From Trachythela sp. YZ-2020 (Eukaryota > Cnidaria > Anthozoa > Malacalcyonacea > Clavulariidae), in contig JADLSH010000249.1 of NCBI GenBank assembly GCA_016169945.1, positions 620,001-684,000 of the forward strand: a stretch of 64,000 nucleotides of DNA, read 5' to 3'. The notes under the pieces are model-generated. The model worked only from the letters and a program-made list of their open reading frames with translations. It was not told the DNA's origin and searched no databases. The position numbers were made by a program, and so were the translations under genes. Below, one piece after another: positions 10,232-21,945 of this stretch (positions within the stretch are counted from its first letter, which is position 1; the number at the start of each line of letters is the position of its first letter).

Positions 10232-13200
10232 ACAATGACAAAACGATTAAGCGCCAAAGATGTACTGGAAATGTTGGATGAGATCCCAGTTGGTTAGTGC
10301 TGTGCAAACTCCGGGTTTTTCACCTCCAGCTCCGGCCAAAAAAACTCCGGCTCCGGCAGAAAATTTCCAGCTCCGGCAAATTCGTGAAAATTCGAAATTT
10401 AATGGAAATTTCCATGCAGAGTGGAAAGCAGCAAATGTGACACCGATTCACAAGAAAGGCTTGAAAGAACCAGCCGAAAACTACCGACCAATTTCTCTAT
10501 TGCCAATCATTGCAAAAATATTGGAACGTTGTGTTTGCAGACGACTTTACGATCACGTCATGAACGTTTTCTCGCCCAGACAACATGGATTTTTACGAAA
10601 TCGATCTTGCACCACACAGATGCTCTAAGTTCTGCATAGGATTGGAGAAAACCTTGACAATAACATCCAGACAGATATAATCTATTTAGATTTCGCGAAA
10701 GCTTTTGACTCTGTCGATCATGGTTTAATCTTGGCCAAGCTAAGACAATATGGTGTGCATACAAGCACTTTAACATGGTTTACTGACTACCTATCTGGCC
10801 GGACACAAAGAGTTGTCGTTGATGGTGTTACTTCTAGCTGGTCTCCTGTAACCTCTGGTGTGCCACAAGGCAGCATACTTGGTCCTGTGTTGTTCGTGTT
10901 ATTCATAAATGATCTACCTGATATCATCCCTGAAAAAACGGAAGCTGCAATGTATGCTGACGACACGAAAACTTATAGACAAGTTACTTGTGAAGACGAC
11001 GCTCTACAACTACAACAAACGCTAGCAAATCTAGACACCTGGAGTACCACGAACAATATAAAGTTCAATGCATTGAAATGCAAAGTGTTAACCGTGTCCC
11101 GTAAAAAGCATCCAGTTACATTCAAGTACCAGCTTGGTTCAACCATGCTAAACCATGTTCAAGAAGAGAAAGACCTTGGGATTAAAATGACTGGGAATCT
11201 TTCTTGGGATTCTCATATCCTTGAAATAACAGCCAAGGCCAACAAGCTGCTAGGTTTGTTGAAGAGAACATGCCCCTTCTTGACTGACGTGCGAGTTCGA
11301 CGTACCCTTTACCTTTCCCTAATTAAATCCCAACTATCCTATGCAAGTGAAGTTTGGTCACCACACCAACACAATCAGAAGATGAAATTAGAGCGAGTGC
11401 AGAGGCGAGCCACCAGATGGATATTGAGATCAAAAAGGGGGGAGGTCAGCTACGCCGAACGACTGAAGCAATTGAATCTGTTACCCTTGTGCTACGATAG
11501 AGAAATAAAAGACCTGGTTTTCTTCTATAAAGCCCTCTATGGTATCACTGACCTCAACGTCCACGATTATGTTTCATTTGTCACCCATAACCGCTCTCGT
11601 CTTACTATGAACCCAAACCTGATGCTCAAAACTCCTTTTTGTAAAACTACCACATATCAGAACTCGTACTTCAATAGAATAGTAAATTTATGGAACAGCG
11701 TTAGCAGAGTAGCTCCACCAAATACTTTCTCTAGTTTTAAAACATTTAAACATTACATTTGTATTTCTTATTCTACTGTATTTGATGTAAATTTGTTATG
11801 TACGTGGTCAATATCCTTGTCACAGGAGTTAACTGTCTTAATAAATGAACTCACTGTTAGTATGTAATTAAATTGTAAACATATTTGTATATATTTAGTT
11901 GGGGAGATGCCTTGCATGGTAATGTAATCTTTTTTACTTCCCGTTCGCATTTGGGTAAACTTGTAGTTCACTAAATGTTCTTCTTCTTTTTTTACCCAAT
12001 AAAGTGTAATAAAAAAAAACACAAAAAAAACCCAAAACAAGCAGACGTGTTTTCCCAGTTCCTTGACACTGACATTATTGATATGATTCTCTTCCAAACA
12101 AACCTTTACATAACCCAAAGGGAACGAAATGTTGCACCCATAACCAGAGAGGAATTTTATGGCTTTGTTGGCATCAACATGCTTATGTCATACCACAAGC
12201 TACCATCCTGGACCCACTATTGGAGCACTCACCATGATTTTAGTGTCCCTTTTGTCTCCACGGTTATGACACGGGATAGATTTGGACAGATCCTTTCCAA
12301 TTTGCATGTGAATGACAATGCAGCCATTCCTGATGGTAACAAGGACAAGCTGTACAAACTTCGCCCACTAATTGATGCAATGAATAGTAATTATATCAAA
12401 CAGTACAATCCTATGAAGCCAATAAGCGTGGCTACAAGGTGTGGGTAAGAGCTGATATGGATGGCTATATCAGCAAGTTTGATGTGTATCAGGGAAAGGT
12501 TACCAATGTCACTGAAGCCTCCATTGCTGAAGATGAAGGGAACAAGTTTGGCCTTGGGGAGCAAGTTATCCAAACCATGACGGCTGATTTATTCAACAAG
12601 AGTCATGAAGTCTATTTTGATAACTACTTCACATCCGTTCCCTTGATGGAGTATCTAAAGGAAAATGGTGTTAATACTTCTGGTACTATTCGAATGAACC
12701 GTAAAGCGCTGCCCATTGAAATGGACGAAGTTCTGGATCGTGGGGAGTGCGACTATCGGGTGTCGGAAGATGGTCTTACCGTGTTCAAGTGGCAAGACAA
12801 CAAGTCTGTTTATGTTTTGTCAAACTTTCATGGAACAGACATCTCATCAGTGAAAAGAACCCAGAAGGATGGTTCCAAGGATGAATTCTCCTGCCCTGTT
12901 GCTATTGTTGATTACAATAAGTACATGGGAGGGGTTGACAAAGCAGATATGCTGTGCGCAGTTCAAGGCCTTAGTCGCAAGTCCAAAAAGTGGTGGCACA
13001 GGATCTTTTTTGGGATCATTGATCGGACAGTTGTCAATGCCCAAATTGTCTTTTCGAAACTGGAGGGAAAGTCGTTATCAGTTCTGGAGTACAGAAGAGC
13101 TGTTAAACAAGCACTTATAACACGTGCAACCCCTCCGAAGGTCGGAAGACCAAGATCATCATCACCTTCAACACAGGTGTCTGCTAAACGGCGGAAAAGT

Positions 13201-13712
13201 GGTCATTCTGTATCGAAGGCGGAAAAGTGGTCATTGCAGAACCGAGGTGCCCACTGGGTGACATATGAGAAGAAACGTGGTCGGTGTGAGATCTGCCAGA
13301 AAAATCAGTTAGAGTCCAGACCACACAGAGCAAGTGCACAATGTGCAAAGTGTATTTGTGCTGCAACGAGCGCAAAAACTGTTTCGCAGAATTTCATGGT
13401 ATTGTCGAATGACCAAACATTTCAAAAACATTGTTGAATTTTAGGTTAGTAGTTTAGACCTATAGAACCTTAAATTTACTAGTTTACAACATATTATGGT
13501 CCACTATATTGATAAATTAAATTAAATAGCTTTTCCCCTTTTCATAGTTATATAGGCCAATACTACCTGTCGGGACTTTAAAGTCCCACAAGGTCTGTAA
13601 CCATGACAACATGCTTTGATGCAAATTAAACTTTGTATTTGTTTATCTAACATTATTGTTAGTGTTATATTAAAAGCAGTTCCGTGAGTTTCCTAGTCTA
13701 GTAAACAAAGGG
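10232..13712 (+). mobile_element. piggyBac element, degenerate, apparently split by an RT element
   Basis: The N-terminal start MTKRLSAKDVLEML lies at about 10232-10290, and the body resumes at about 12045 and ends at 13437. The body has the piggyBac order: TDIIDMILFQTN, then GFVGINMLMSYHKLP, RDRFGQILSNLHVND, VWVRADMDGYISKFDVYQGK, YFDNYFTSVP, GGVDKADML and a C-terminal Cys-rich domain (CEIC ... CAKC). The second and third catalytic Asp (in FDNYF and GGVD) are present. The segment that should hold the first Asp is missing between NSNYIK and QYNPMKP. A one-base loss near 12424 shifts the frame just before the GYKVWVRA segment. The right end is probably 13712, where AACAAAGGG abuts TTAA at 13713-13716, the target of piggyBac. 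No matching left TTAA end was found. The copy is inactive. Confidence 0.75.
10291..12030 (+). pseudogene. Non-LTR retrotransposon reverse transcriptase (CR1/Jockey-like), 5'-truncated
   Basis: One frame runs from about 10410 to 11867, broken only by a TAA at 10626. RT motifs appear in order: ANVTPIHKKG, NYRPISLLP, RQHGFLRNRSC, DIIYLDFAKAFDSVDH, SGVPQGSILGPVLFVLFIND, the catalytic YADD at 10953-10964, and the thumb and C-terminal FNALKCKVLTVSRK. The endonuclease domain is absent (5' truncation). The 3' end carries AATAAAG and A-rich runs at about 11998-12035. It abuts the piggyBac body directly, so it may have inserted into that element. A Pro/Ser-rich stretch (CCAGCTCCGGC repeats, 10310-10380) precedes the RT frame. 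Confidence 0.85.
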
Positions 13713-13716
13713 TTAA

Positions 13717-13757
13717 ATCAGTATAAAGTATACACCTTATAGCTATGACTCATAGAC
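13717..13757. other. Short spacer after piggyBac end
   Basis: About 40 nt between the TTAA at the piggyBac right end and the start of copy B of the uncharacterised transposon. Confidence 0.4.
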
Positions 13758-15700
13758 GACATTATTTATACCTATTCTTGTATGTTCATTAACCATTAAC
13801 TTATTTATACCAGCTATTCACAATCATACACAGCGACAGCGTTACCAACTACGGAAAACAGTACACACATGCACTCCCCCAAAATGCTGAATGTACCCGC
13901 CCCCCGTAAGTGCATAATATTTCCTTCTTAGGCGCGCATTTTTTGTTAGCAGTTAGCAGTCTGGTTCTTGCATATTTTCAATGGCTGAAGTCTGAATTCT
14001 TGTGCATTTAAGCAACTAGATTTAGATAAAGGGTTGTTGCGCACCTGTACGGAGATCTATTAATGCTAATGTGATGCTTGGTAAATAGCAAAACAAATTG
14101 AGAATTGAGTTTAGAACTAGCAGAGTGAGCTGTCGGATGAACACGAGTCTGTTGAACCAGAGGCTGCTCAATCTGAGTCGGCTCAACCCGAGTCAGACAC
14201 TGACAGCCATGAGTCACAAGCAGAGGCTATCGATGAGAGTGGTGGACCAACCAAACGTCGCAAGCATCGAACCCCACAATGGAACGACAAGTGATGAAAA
14301 ATAAACGCTTTAAAGGTGATACCTACAAGAACGCAAAGGGGCAGGAGAAACAAGCGAAGGTGATGGGTCCAGCCTGCAGATCAGCATTTTGCCGCAAATC
14401 AAACTTGCGGAACTGCCAGTCCTTAAGTGAAGAGCAGAGGAAGGACATCTTTGAACGATTTTGCGAAATGAACTCCTGGGAAGAACGCCGGTTGTATGTC
14501 CATGCTCTAGTTGACAAGGTATAATTTTTGAGGGGTAAAAGTATAAAACATGGTAATGTTGCCATAGGAAATTAAATCAGGTTTTAGAATTTGGTTTGAT
14601 GTTATTGTTTTTCCCTGTTCTTACAGGTTGATATCAAGCAGAAGAAAAGCGAATCAGCATCCAGGCGAAATACTTCCCTGTCATCAAACTCAGTGATGGA
14701 ATGAATGTCCCAGTCTGCAAATCCCTCTTCGCCTCTACATTTGGTGTATCGCAAATAACTGTTGGTTCATGGGTAAAGAACATCAACAACAATGTTCTGC
14801 CACAACCAAGGATTAATAAGACAGGTAGAATTAATACTACTGATAATTGAGCACACAACATCTGCCAGGGACGACAAAAAGTAACCTATTCAGAGAGTAT
14901 CAGAAGTCTGCTGGTGAAGGTGGTGTGACGGTAGTTGGTGAGACATTTTGTTAACAAAGTCTTTGAGGAAGAGAAATTTTCGGTCTTCACACCGCGAAAA
15001 GACAAGTGTGCTGTTTGTATTGGGGCCAAGCATGGGAATGTTGATCAAGACACCCTCACGTGTCATTGCCAAGAACGAGGCACGTGCTGAGAAAAGAGGC
15101 AGCCAATGATAAGGTATCCGTTTGGGCAATGGATGTCCAGGCAGTACTTATTTGTCCCAAAACAAAAGCAAGTACAATGTACTATAAAACTAAATTACAA
15201 GTCGATAACTACACTTGCTTCAACCTTGGCAATAAAGAAGGCTACTGCTACCCTTGGGAAGCGCACGAAGGCAACCTTAGTGCAGAAGGTTTCGCCCATC
15301 TTCCGTATCAGCACTTTGTGAAGATACTAAAGGCGTACAACATTGCGATTGAGCAGAAGTTTCTGGTGGTGGGGCACACTCAGATGGAGTGCGACTTGAT
15401 GCACAGCACCATTGAGAGGAAGATTGTAGCCAACATCTTCACACCCCGCGACTACGTTGTCATCATGGAGACTGCACGAGTTCGACCCCAACCCTATCAT
15501 GTGATCCCAGTCTACCATAACGAATTTATGCAGTCGCCTGGGAATTATGTCACCTCCATCAGACCAGGGAAGAAAACTTGTGATCCAACGGTGTTCCACC
15601 TCAGAGCATTACAGTATACGCGATCAGGAAAATCCGGTATAAATCGGATTTTGGATCTGAAACTGATTTGACAGACACTCCCCAACGGATCAACATACCT
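13758..15700 (+). pseudogene. Uncharacterised transposon, copy B, with DDE-like C-terminal region
   Basis: It matches copy A from 13758 to about 14420 and then continues. Coding pieces: an acidic Glu/Ser-rich segment (14120-14278); 14279-14519 with MGPACRSAFCRKSNLRNC and SLSEEQRKDIFERFCEMNSW; an intron with GTATAA donor at 14520 and TTCTTACAG acceptor at 14627; a frame with FGVSQITVGSWVKNIN (helix-turn-helix-like); FTPRKDKCAVC (about 14990-15020); and 15110-15671 with VWAMDVQAVLICPKT, YYKTKLQVDNYTCFNL, FLVVGHTQMECDLMHSTIERK and RPQPYHVIPV. Such proteins recur as unnamed multi-copy families in cnidarians and insects. The Asp in MDVQ and the GH...D...H segment suggest a DDE/RNase-H-like fold, which is inference. 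Several frameshifts and an internal deletion show it is dead. Confidence 0.6.
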
Positions 15701-15848
15701 ATACTACACCTTTTACGTGGAAGTGGCTGTTTGATACTCAAACGGAAATTTGCGGAAATTTAATGATCTGCAGTCAATGAAATCTGTTATGCCGAAGCGT
15801 ACACACCATTACTTTGACACTCTGCCTCATTGTGTACGCTTGTGAAGA

Positions 15849-16470
15849 AATGGTGTCCAACCGAGTGATCTTAGGACAGTATATTGTAGTTTTATTAGAC
15901 CTGTCTTGGAATATGCGTGTCCAGTCTGGCATACCTCGTTACCAAAGTTTCTGACTGATGAATTAGAGCACATTCAGAGACGTGCGTTCAAAATTATTGT
16001 TCCCCACTTGTCCTACTCCGAAAGCCTCAAAGACCTAAATTTGCCCACTCTCGAGGAGAGAAGGGAATTGTTATGCACTATATGCAGATCTTTTTACAAA
16101 AACAATTATAGTGACACTTCGAGTAAAATTTTTAATCTATTACCTGAACCTTTACATCACCAGTACAATCTTAGACATTCCCGATCTATCTCACTTTTTA
16201 AAACTCGAACTAAACGCTATAATGATAGTCTTTTGCCATATTGCGTACGCAAATGGAACTCTTTTTAATCTTTTAGGCTTCTATTGATTAATATAACAAC
16301 TTGTAAATTAGTATTCCTACGTTATAGTAATTAGTATTACCAGCGTATCTATAATCTGTATATACGTATTTTGCTCTACTATTTTTAAACTATGTAAACT
16401 TGTGTTTTTCAGTTCGTTTTTGAACTGCCATTCAAGTATTTTTTTAATAAATCTAATTTAAAAAAAATAA
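15849..16470 (+). pseudogene. Non-LTR retrotransposon fragment (RT C-terminal end)
   Basis: The frame 15849-16268 encodes DLRTVYCSFIRPVLEYACPVWHTSLP, then HIQRRAFKIIVPHLSYSES and a final CVRKWNSF, the usual C-terminal end of CR1/Jockey-type RT proteins. An A-rich 3' tail with AATAAA-like signals ends near 16470. The 5' part is missing, so this is a dead-on-arrival copy. It differs in sequence from the RT at 10.3-12.0 kb and belongs to another subfamily. Confidence 0.8.
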
Positions 16471-17056
16471 ATTAATAATTGAAGTGGGATCACAAAGAGA
16501 CAAACTTATCTAAAGTACATTGCAAATTGCATAAACTTGATTGAACTGATATACCAAAGACGCCTAAGTCACAATTGCTTGTAAATATTTTGCCTAAGTC
16601 ACATGTTAAATTGCCTAACTCACAGGCTGTTCTCCGCAATATTTGCCTGAGTCATTTGTCAGGTTTTACAACCCAATAGACAAACGTTCCGAGGGTTAGT
16701 GAGTTAGGGTTAATCCCTAAGGGTTAGTATAAACTATTTAAGTTAAATTATTAAGCGAAACATCCCTTGAGTCAAGAAACATGGGAACTGACCAACACCC
16801 CCTCTCCAAACAAGCAACTTGGCATTGGAAATTCAAACACACATACAACACAGCGCCGGTTAAAAAAGAGTAGCCAACATTGAAAAAGAAGAATGCCAGT
16901 GCATCTGTTTGACCCTGTCTTTGTTTAACATGTTGAAGAAAACATAACCTTAATTTTAAATTTTGATTTTTTTGGTTTATAAAACCAAAATATTTTACTT
17001 TTTAGTTTTAATGATATAATTTTAATTATCAATTTGGTAATAAATGGTAGATTAAG
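16471..17056. repeat. Unassigned DNA with TTGCCTAAGTCACA repeats
   Basis: TGCCTAAGTCACA or a close variant occurs four to five times at 16560-16655, spaced about 25-35 nt. At 16689-16733 GGGTTAG, TTAGGG and CCCTAA are close together, a short telomere-like cluster. No gene. Confidence 0.5.
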
Positions 17057-17059
17057 CTA

Positions 17060-17335
17060 CAGTAGGTAGTGCAATGGCACTGTGGTTAGTGAATGTGTCT
17101 TTCACCTCTGTGACAAGGGTTCGATTCCTGCAATATACAGTTTTCTGATTATAATTTCACCTCAGTCGCATGTGAGAAGAGTGCTTCCAGTTTGACTCTA
17201 CCAAACACTGCTGGTTGTCTCCGAGTACTCTGGTTTCCTCCTGTAGTAACACTGGACAGTTAAGTAATGGTCCTTACTGGACCTCTACGGAGAACAGTTT
17301 AGGACTGATAGAGCTAGATTGATTTGTCTTTTGGT
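17060..17335 (+). repeat. Full-length tRNA-derived SINE (family reference copy)
   Basis: The head has a pol III A-box-like TGGTTAGTGAATG at 17083-17095 and a B box GGTTCGATTCC at 17118-17128. A body (TTCCAGTTTGACTCTACCAA) and a tail unit (TCCTGTAGTAACACTGG ... GGACCTCTA ... GAACAGTTTAG ... CTGATAGAGCTA) follow. The same head and tail recur throughout the window, often as tail-only arrays. The polarity here defines plus for the other copies. Confidence 0.85.
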
Positions 17336-17764
17336 ACCGTAATAGAATTTGCTTGCTTGTCAGATTTTAGGTTTAAGGCCAGAAATAATTTAACATTTTT
17401 GCAGACAACTTATTTGAAACATTCAACTATTCAAGTTCTTACAACAGTTGAAAATATTAAGGGGGGGACACCGATCTAGTGTTCGTCAATGCCTTAATAA
17501 ACATCTAACAGTTCAAACAAAATTGAAAGTAATTTGAAGATTCGTAATAAAGACACAAACTTAGCATATGTTGTGATCACATTGCAGAGATAGTTGCAAT
17601 TCTTGCTACTGCAATCGATAGGATTTTTGTGATTGCAGCTTCTGCAATTTAATGGAGACAAAGCATTAACCATAGAACAGTAAATTTGTCTGATGTTCTT
17701 TTCGTTGCTGAAAAAAATATTATTTGTGTTTTACCTTTCGTTCTAACTTCAAGTACACCTTCAA
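17336..17764. other. 3' flank of cyclin C
   Basis: A+T-rich DNA immediately downstream (minus strand) of the cyclin C stop; it probably includes its 3' UTR. No other gene seen. Confidence 0.5.
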
Positions 17765-19522
17765 CTATCTCGGCGTTCCACTCTGAGATGATACCACAGG
17801 AGACTGCGACAGATACTGTGAGTTTGAACTAGCAGAGGATGACGGCCTGCTACTTGTCTTCGGCTTGGGTGCTTTTGCTAGTATCCCTGGCATCTCCTTC
17901 TTTTCATCATAAGTTTTAAGAATTTCATAAAGTTTTAAAATCTCCTGGGTAATTTCCAAGATTTTGTCCATGTCCACGCACAGTTCTTTGAAAAATTCGC
18001 TGGGGTCTTTGTTTTTGACAACACATGTCATGTAGATAGCAGCAAGAGCAATTTGGTAGGGAGCGTAGAGCAGGCAAACATCTGTTCGTAAGCTGTCATT
18101 AACGATTCGCCAAGCCAATGAGAGGAAATTGTCGTCTTCAGGCATTTCTCGGACATATTGAGTCAATGAACGATAGGGGTGGTATAAGATTAGACAACAG
18201 TTCATTGTTTCGAGAATGAAGAATTCACATTCATAGACCTGAAATAGTGATGTGGGAATAATTATAATCAGTGCATTACGCCCTGGTCAAACAAGGATGA
18301 GAGCTGATGAGAGTTGGTAAGGGGGAGTTTGCATGAGAGTTTCATCAACTCTCATGCCCCGGTCAAATGAGAACAAGAGTTGTACGAGAGTTGACTGGAT
18401 ATTACTGCATGTGCCAGTCAAATGAGCAAAAGCTCTCATGAACTCTTATCAAAATTTGAACCAGCTCAAAATTGATGAGAGTTGCAACTCTCATTGACTC
18501 TAATCAACTCTCATCCTCATTTGACTGGGCCTTAACGCCATTTTCCATTATGGTCGTTTTGCCCGCATGGGCGAAGCGACAGATTCAAATCACGTGAATA
18601 ATTAGTCGCGCTGGCACGCCAAGGAAGTTGAATGTAGCTCAACTTTCAGACGTGTCCGCAAGGTGTAAAGTGGACAAAAAAATCTCATGCTAGTCTTGCT
18701 AGACACCTACAGCGAAAGTTGAAACAGGTCGCTCCGCCAGCACGGCAAAGCGACCGTAATGGAAAATTGCCTTTGAGCCATTGTTTAGCCTGGATGTAAA
18801 TAATTGTATTCTGTGTTCCGGGTTGACGTCACACACTCATATTTCGGTATGACTTCAAAGTGGCAATGTTCAAAAGAGCAGATAATCTATGGAATTTCTT
18901 TGTTTTTACAATATTTTCACTGCAGTTTGGATTGTTTTCACTGCAGTTTTAGACCAAAATCGGAACTGAGAATTCTCAGGCTAGCCATTTTTGTCATGAA
19001 AATATCAAGCATGATTTGTTCCCAAATCGATATATATCGATATAGATCGCGCTATTCTAGCTCGTCTTACTGGATAGTTTGTCTTACTGTAATGCATACA
19101 CCAACAAAATATACCTGACTTATTCTGTATGGATATTCACAGTTAAAAACAGGCGTAAACTTATTCTTCAAAACAGTAGCACAAGTTTGAATCAACCTGT
19201 TATTCGATATCACCCCATTTTCCTCGACTTTCGAAGCTAAATACAAACAAGTGGGCGCCAACAGCAAGGGATCTATGTTCTTTAGCGAATTTTTCGAGTA
19301 AAATCTTTTAAAATAATGCGTGGCTGCCGCGATGACTTGTTGTCGATGTTTTAAATGTTCGCCAAGCGCTTGAATAAAGTTCGCAAATAGGATGTGAATT
19401 TTCTGGTATTCTTCTTGAGTTAGGTATTTTAAATCTTCTTGACGGCCGGCTGAAATAACAAGTTCTTCTTTCGTTAAAAGCCAGTATTTGTAGTGAGTTG
19501 AAAGCCAAAAATTCGCCGCCAT
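17765..19522 (-). CDS. CCNC: Cyclin C, Mediator CDK8-module cyclin, two exons
   Basis: Exon 1 is 19522-19115 (136 codons) and exon 2 is 18238-17765 (157 codons plus TAG). They join in phase 0 across a GT (19114) / TTTCAG (18239) intron of 876 nt, giving 293 aa against about 283 for vertebrate cyclin C. I chose the ATG at 19522 because the protein then begins MAANFW, the conserved family N-terminus; an in-frame ATG seven codons upstream (19543) is the alternative. The first cyclin fold (about 45-125) has QALGEHLKHRQQVIAAATHYF and LLLAPTCLYLASKVEE. The second fold begins YECEFFILE and has LILYHPYRSL, LAWRIVNDSLRTDVCLLY and VDMDKILEI. The tail (about 250-293) is Ser-rich. The protein partners CDK8/CDK19 in the Mediator kinase module in the nucleus. 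No defect is visible; it looks functional. Confidence 0.95.
18279..18531. repeat. MITE in cyclin C intron, TTA target duplication
   Basis: CGCCCTGGTCAAACAAGG at the left and the complement of GGCCCAGTCAAATGAGG at the right form TIRs that extend into GATGAGAG. TTA flanks both ends (18276-18278 and 18532-18534), as for PIF/Harbinger elements. The interior repeats GATGAGAGTT and its complement. No coding capacity. Confidence 0.75.
18535..18772. repeat. Second MITE in cyclin C intron
   Basis: It abuts the previous MITE. The left end GCCATTTTCCATTATGGTCG matches the complement of the right end GCAATTTTCCATTACGGTCG. About 238 nt, no ORF. Confidence 0.75.
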
Positions 19523-20632
19523 GTTGTTACTACGATCGAGCACGATGCGATCATGCGAATGCGACCTTTACATTATGCTAATTATGCAAATTAGTTGTAG
19601 TTGCGCATGAGCAGATTATGGCTGTTATGGCTGTCGTGCGAGTAAGTTTGCACGTGCGCGTGTGTGCCACTGATCTGAAAACAAGGACTGGATAGTGCAT
19701 CTGCCATGCATAAATGAAAGGCCATTGTTATCACGGTAACCACAACAAATCTACTGTGGTGTTGTGGACATGTTTAAAGAGGTACGGTCATGTTCCTGGT
19801 TAGTTGGTGAAAAGGAAAAATATTGTCTCGATAAATTTGTCATCAGTGGCCTCTCTTTCTTCCTAAATTTGCCGGTGAATAACTAATGAGGGCACACCGA
19901 CCGATGTGGCCGCCATTAGCCGGTGGTGTTTAAAATGCTCATTAGAAGAGATGTTGCTAGAAGTTATATTTTTGCACGTTGCATATATAAAATTATTTTG
20001 CTTCATAACATATAAAAACAAACAACTTTTTGATTAGTCAAGTTTGACACATTTAGAAAATGAAAAATCTAAAAAATATTCGCATCAAAAATTGCCTGGC
20101 TGAATTCAATAGATGCTCATCCATGCTCTATCCAGTTCTAGTTTCAGATCAGTGGTGTGTGCTTATTCATATTTCAATCGATATTATTGTCAAGCGTCTA
20201 TACTCTACATGTTCAGACGGCTTTACCGTGAACAAATCTTAGGAAATTTTGCTTACTAATATTGCAATAGTATGACTGAGTCATTCGACGAGAAAATACC
20301 ATTTGATACTTGCTTTAGTATGCCAAAAATTCATTGTCTTCACCGTGCAAAGTTTGCATAAACATGAACAAATAGATAGAACAAAGACTTTGATGGAGTT
20401 TCCACACCATATCTTGATTGATTATAGTTTAACACATCAATTACCGTAAATTAAATAATCTATTAAACTACCCCCTCCGCCCCCCCCCCCCTCAAATAAA
20501 CCCCCTTTCTAATAAACCTTTTTTTTCTAACAAACCCTTTGTTCGAAGAAAGAAATTATTAACCCCCCCCCCCCCCTACATGCATAAGCACAACAAAAGT
20601 TTATAGTTCTTCAAAGCTTGAAAAACCCACTA
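19523..20632. other. Cyclin C upstream region and intergenic DNA
   Basis: The cyclin C promoter probably lies just above 19523; the start context ACAACATGGCGGCG contains an ATGGCGG (YY1-like) motif. C-rich tracts occur at 20470-20495 and 20560-20576. No gene recognised. Confidence 0.4.
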
Positions 20633-21905
20633 CATTCAACTCTCGTTATAGCGGATACCCTGGGGACCGTCACTTAGTGCCCGTAATAGCGAGAGTCCGC
20701 AATAGAAGGGTGCGATGAAAATATCCCAATTTTAGGTTGTAAAATGTCACTACCGTGTATTACTCCTTTTTGTTTATAATGTCCAGTTTATTTCAACTTC
20801 TAGTTGAGGTTTACTGTGATACATGAGTGCAAAGTACAAGTCAAAGTAAAATGCCTCGAAAGTAGTGTAAATAAAGCGGGAAAAGATCGGAACATTCTAT
20901 ATTTTTCTGTTTGTCAGTTTTGTCGACAGAAATGACTTGACGATCGTAAAGCGCATCGCTCTAAAGCATCTATACTCTGCATAAGGTAAACTTCAAAGAT
21001 TTTCTTGCACTTCACTTGGTTGAACTAGAATACTGGGTTTGGTGGATAATCCAAGTGAGTAGATATATACACAATTTAAGACCTAACCAGGAACGGTTGC
21101 GGAAAATGCAACACTAGGTCCTCTGGCAGGAATTGAACCCACGGCCCTGCAAGAAAATCTTTGAAGTTTACCTTATCACAACCCGCACACCCGATAACCT
21201 ATATATACAGAATTTACAATGATGTAACTGTATTCTACGTTGTACTATCTAAACTTATGTTGTAAACTTAAACAATCTCAGTTAGTAACAGTAGAATTCG
21301 CTTAAGCATACGGGCAACATTTTCGCCACAATTTCCAGGGATTTTACCAACTGTAACTGCAGCTATTGAATACGCAAGAAATCTACAACGAACTCATGTG
21401 TTGTTTATATCAAAGAAAACCACGCATGAAACATAAACACAGGAAAACATTTCCTAATAGACATATTTGTCATATAGCCCGCTCCTCAATGACGGTCATT
21501 TTGAATCGGGTGGACGATTTCCTAATCACCACATGGTCTCTGAGCCTGCGATGCGCTAACGCAAACTCGATTTCTCGACGGTTCAAAAAAACAGAAAATT
21601 TGGGATTTAAGACACTTGGCCTACAGGCCAGTGTAATAACTAAATATGTAGCTCTCTCCTTAAGTCTTAACACTGCTTTTACTGGTTTTATGAATTTTGT
21701 TATTTTTACTTAGATAAAACTAGGGGCCTTAAATAAAAGCCTTTATAGGTTTCCAAAGGCCTCTGGTCCTCTGTGTATATATGAAAGAAAAATTATTGTA
21801 AATAATTATGTAATTTAATTGGGCAAATTAATTTTAAAAAATGTCCTTAATACTGAGCTGGGCCGTAACACTGTCGTAGGGTGTCCGCAAGGCGAGAGTT
21901 GACTG
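20633..21905. mobile_element. pogo/Tigger-like non-autonomous element, TA target
   Basis: The left end CATTCAACTCTCG (20633) matches the complement of the right end (CAGTCAACTCTCG, ending 21905), and both are flanked by TA (20631-20632 and 21906-21907). The length is 1.27 kb. The interior has no transposase frame that I can recognise; an ORF at 21366-21713 shows no motif. A separate repeat is nested at about 20981-21218. Confidence 0.65.
20981..21218 (-). repeat. tRNA-like SINE or foldback nested in the pogo-like element
   Basis: Arms ATAAGGTAAACTTCAAAG...TTGCA (20981-21009) and their complement (21148-21176) enclose about 140 nt. On the minus strand GGGTTCAATTCC (21140-21129) fits a pol III B box. 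The region to the right (21165-21218) recurs inverted at 6970-7022. Confidence 0.6.
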
Positions 21906-21945
21906 TATCCGGTCTTGGAACAACCGGTCCCAGGTCTTTAACTTT

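Noticed and set aside
16689..16733. Interstitial telomere tract
   Set aside because: Only three or four scattered TTAGGG-like motifs, including a short palindrome; too few for a telomeric array.
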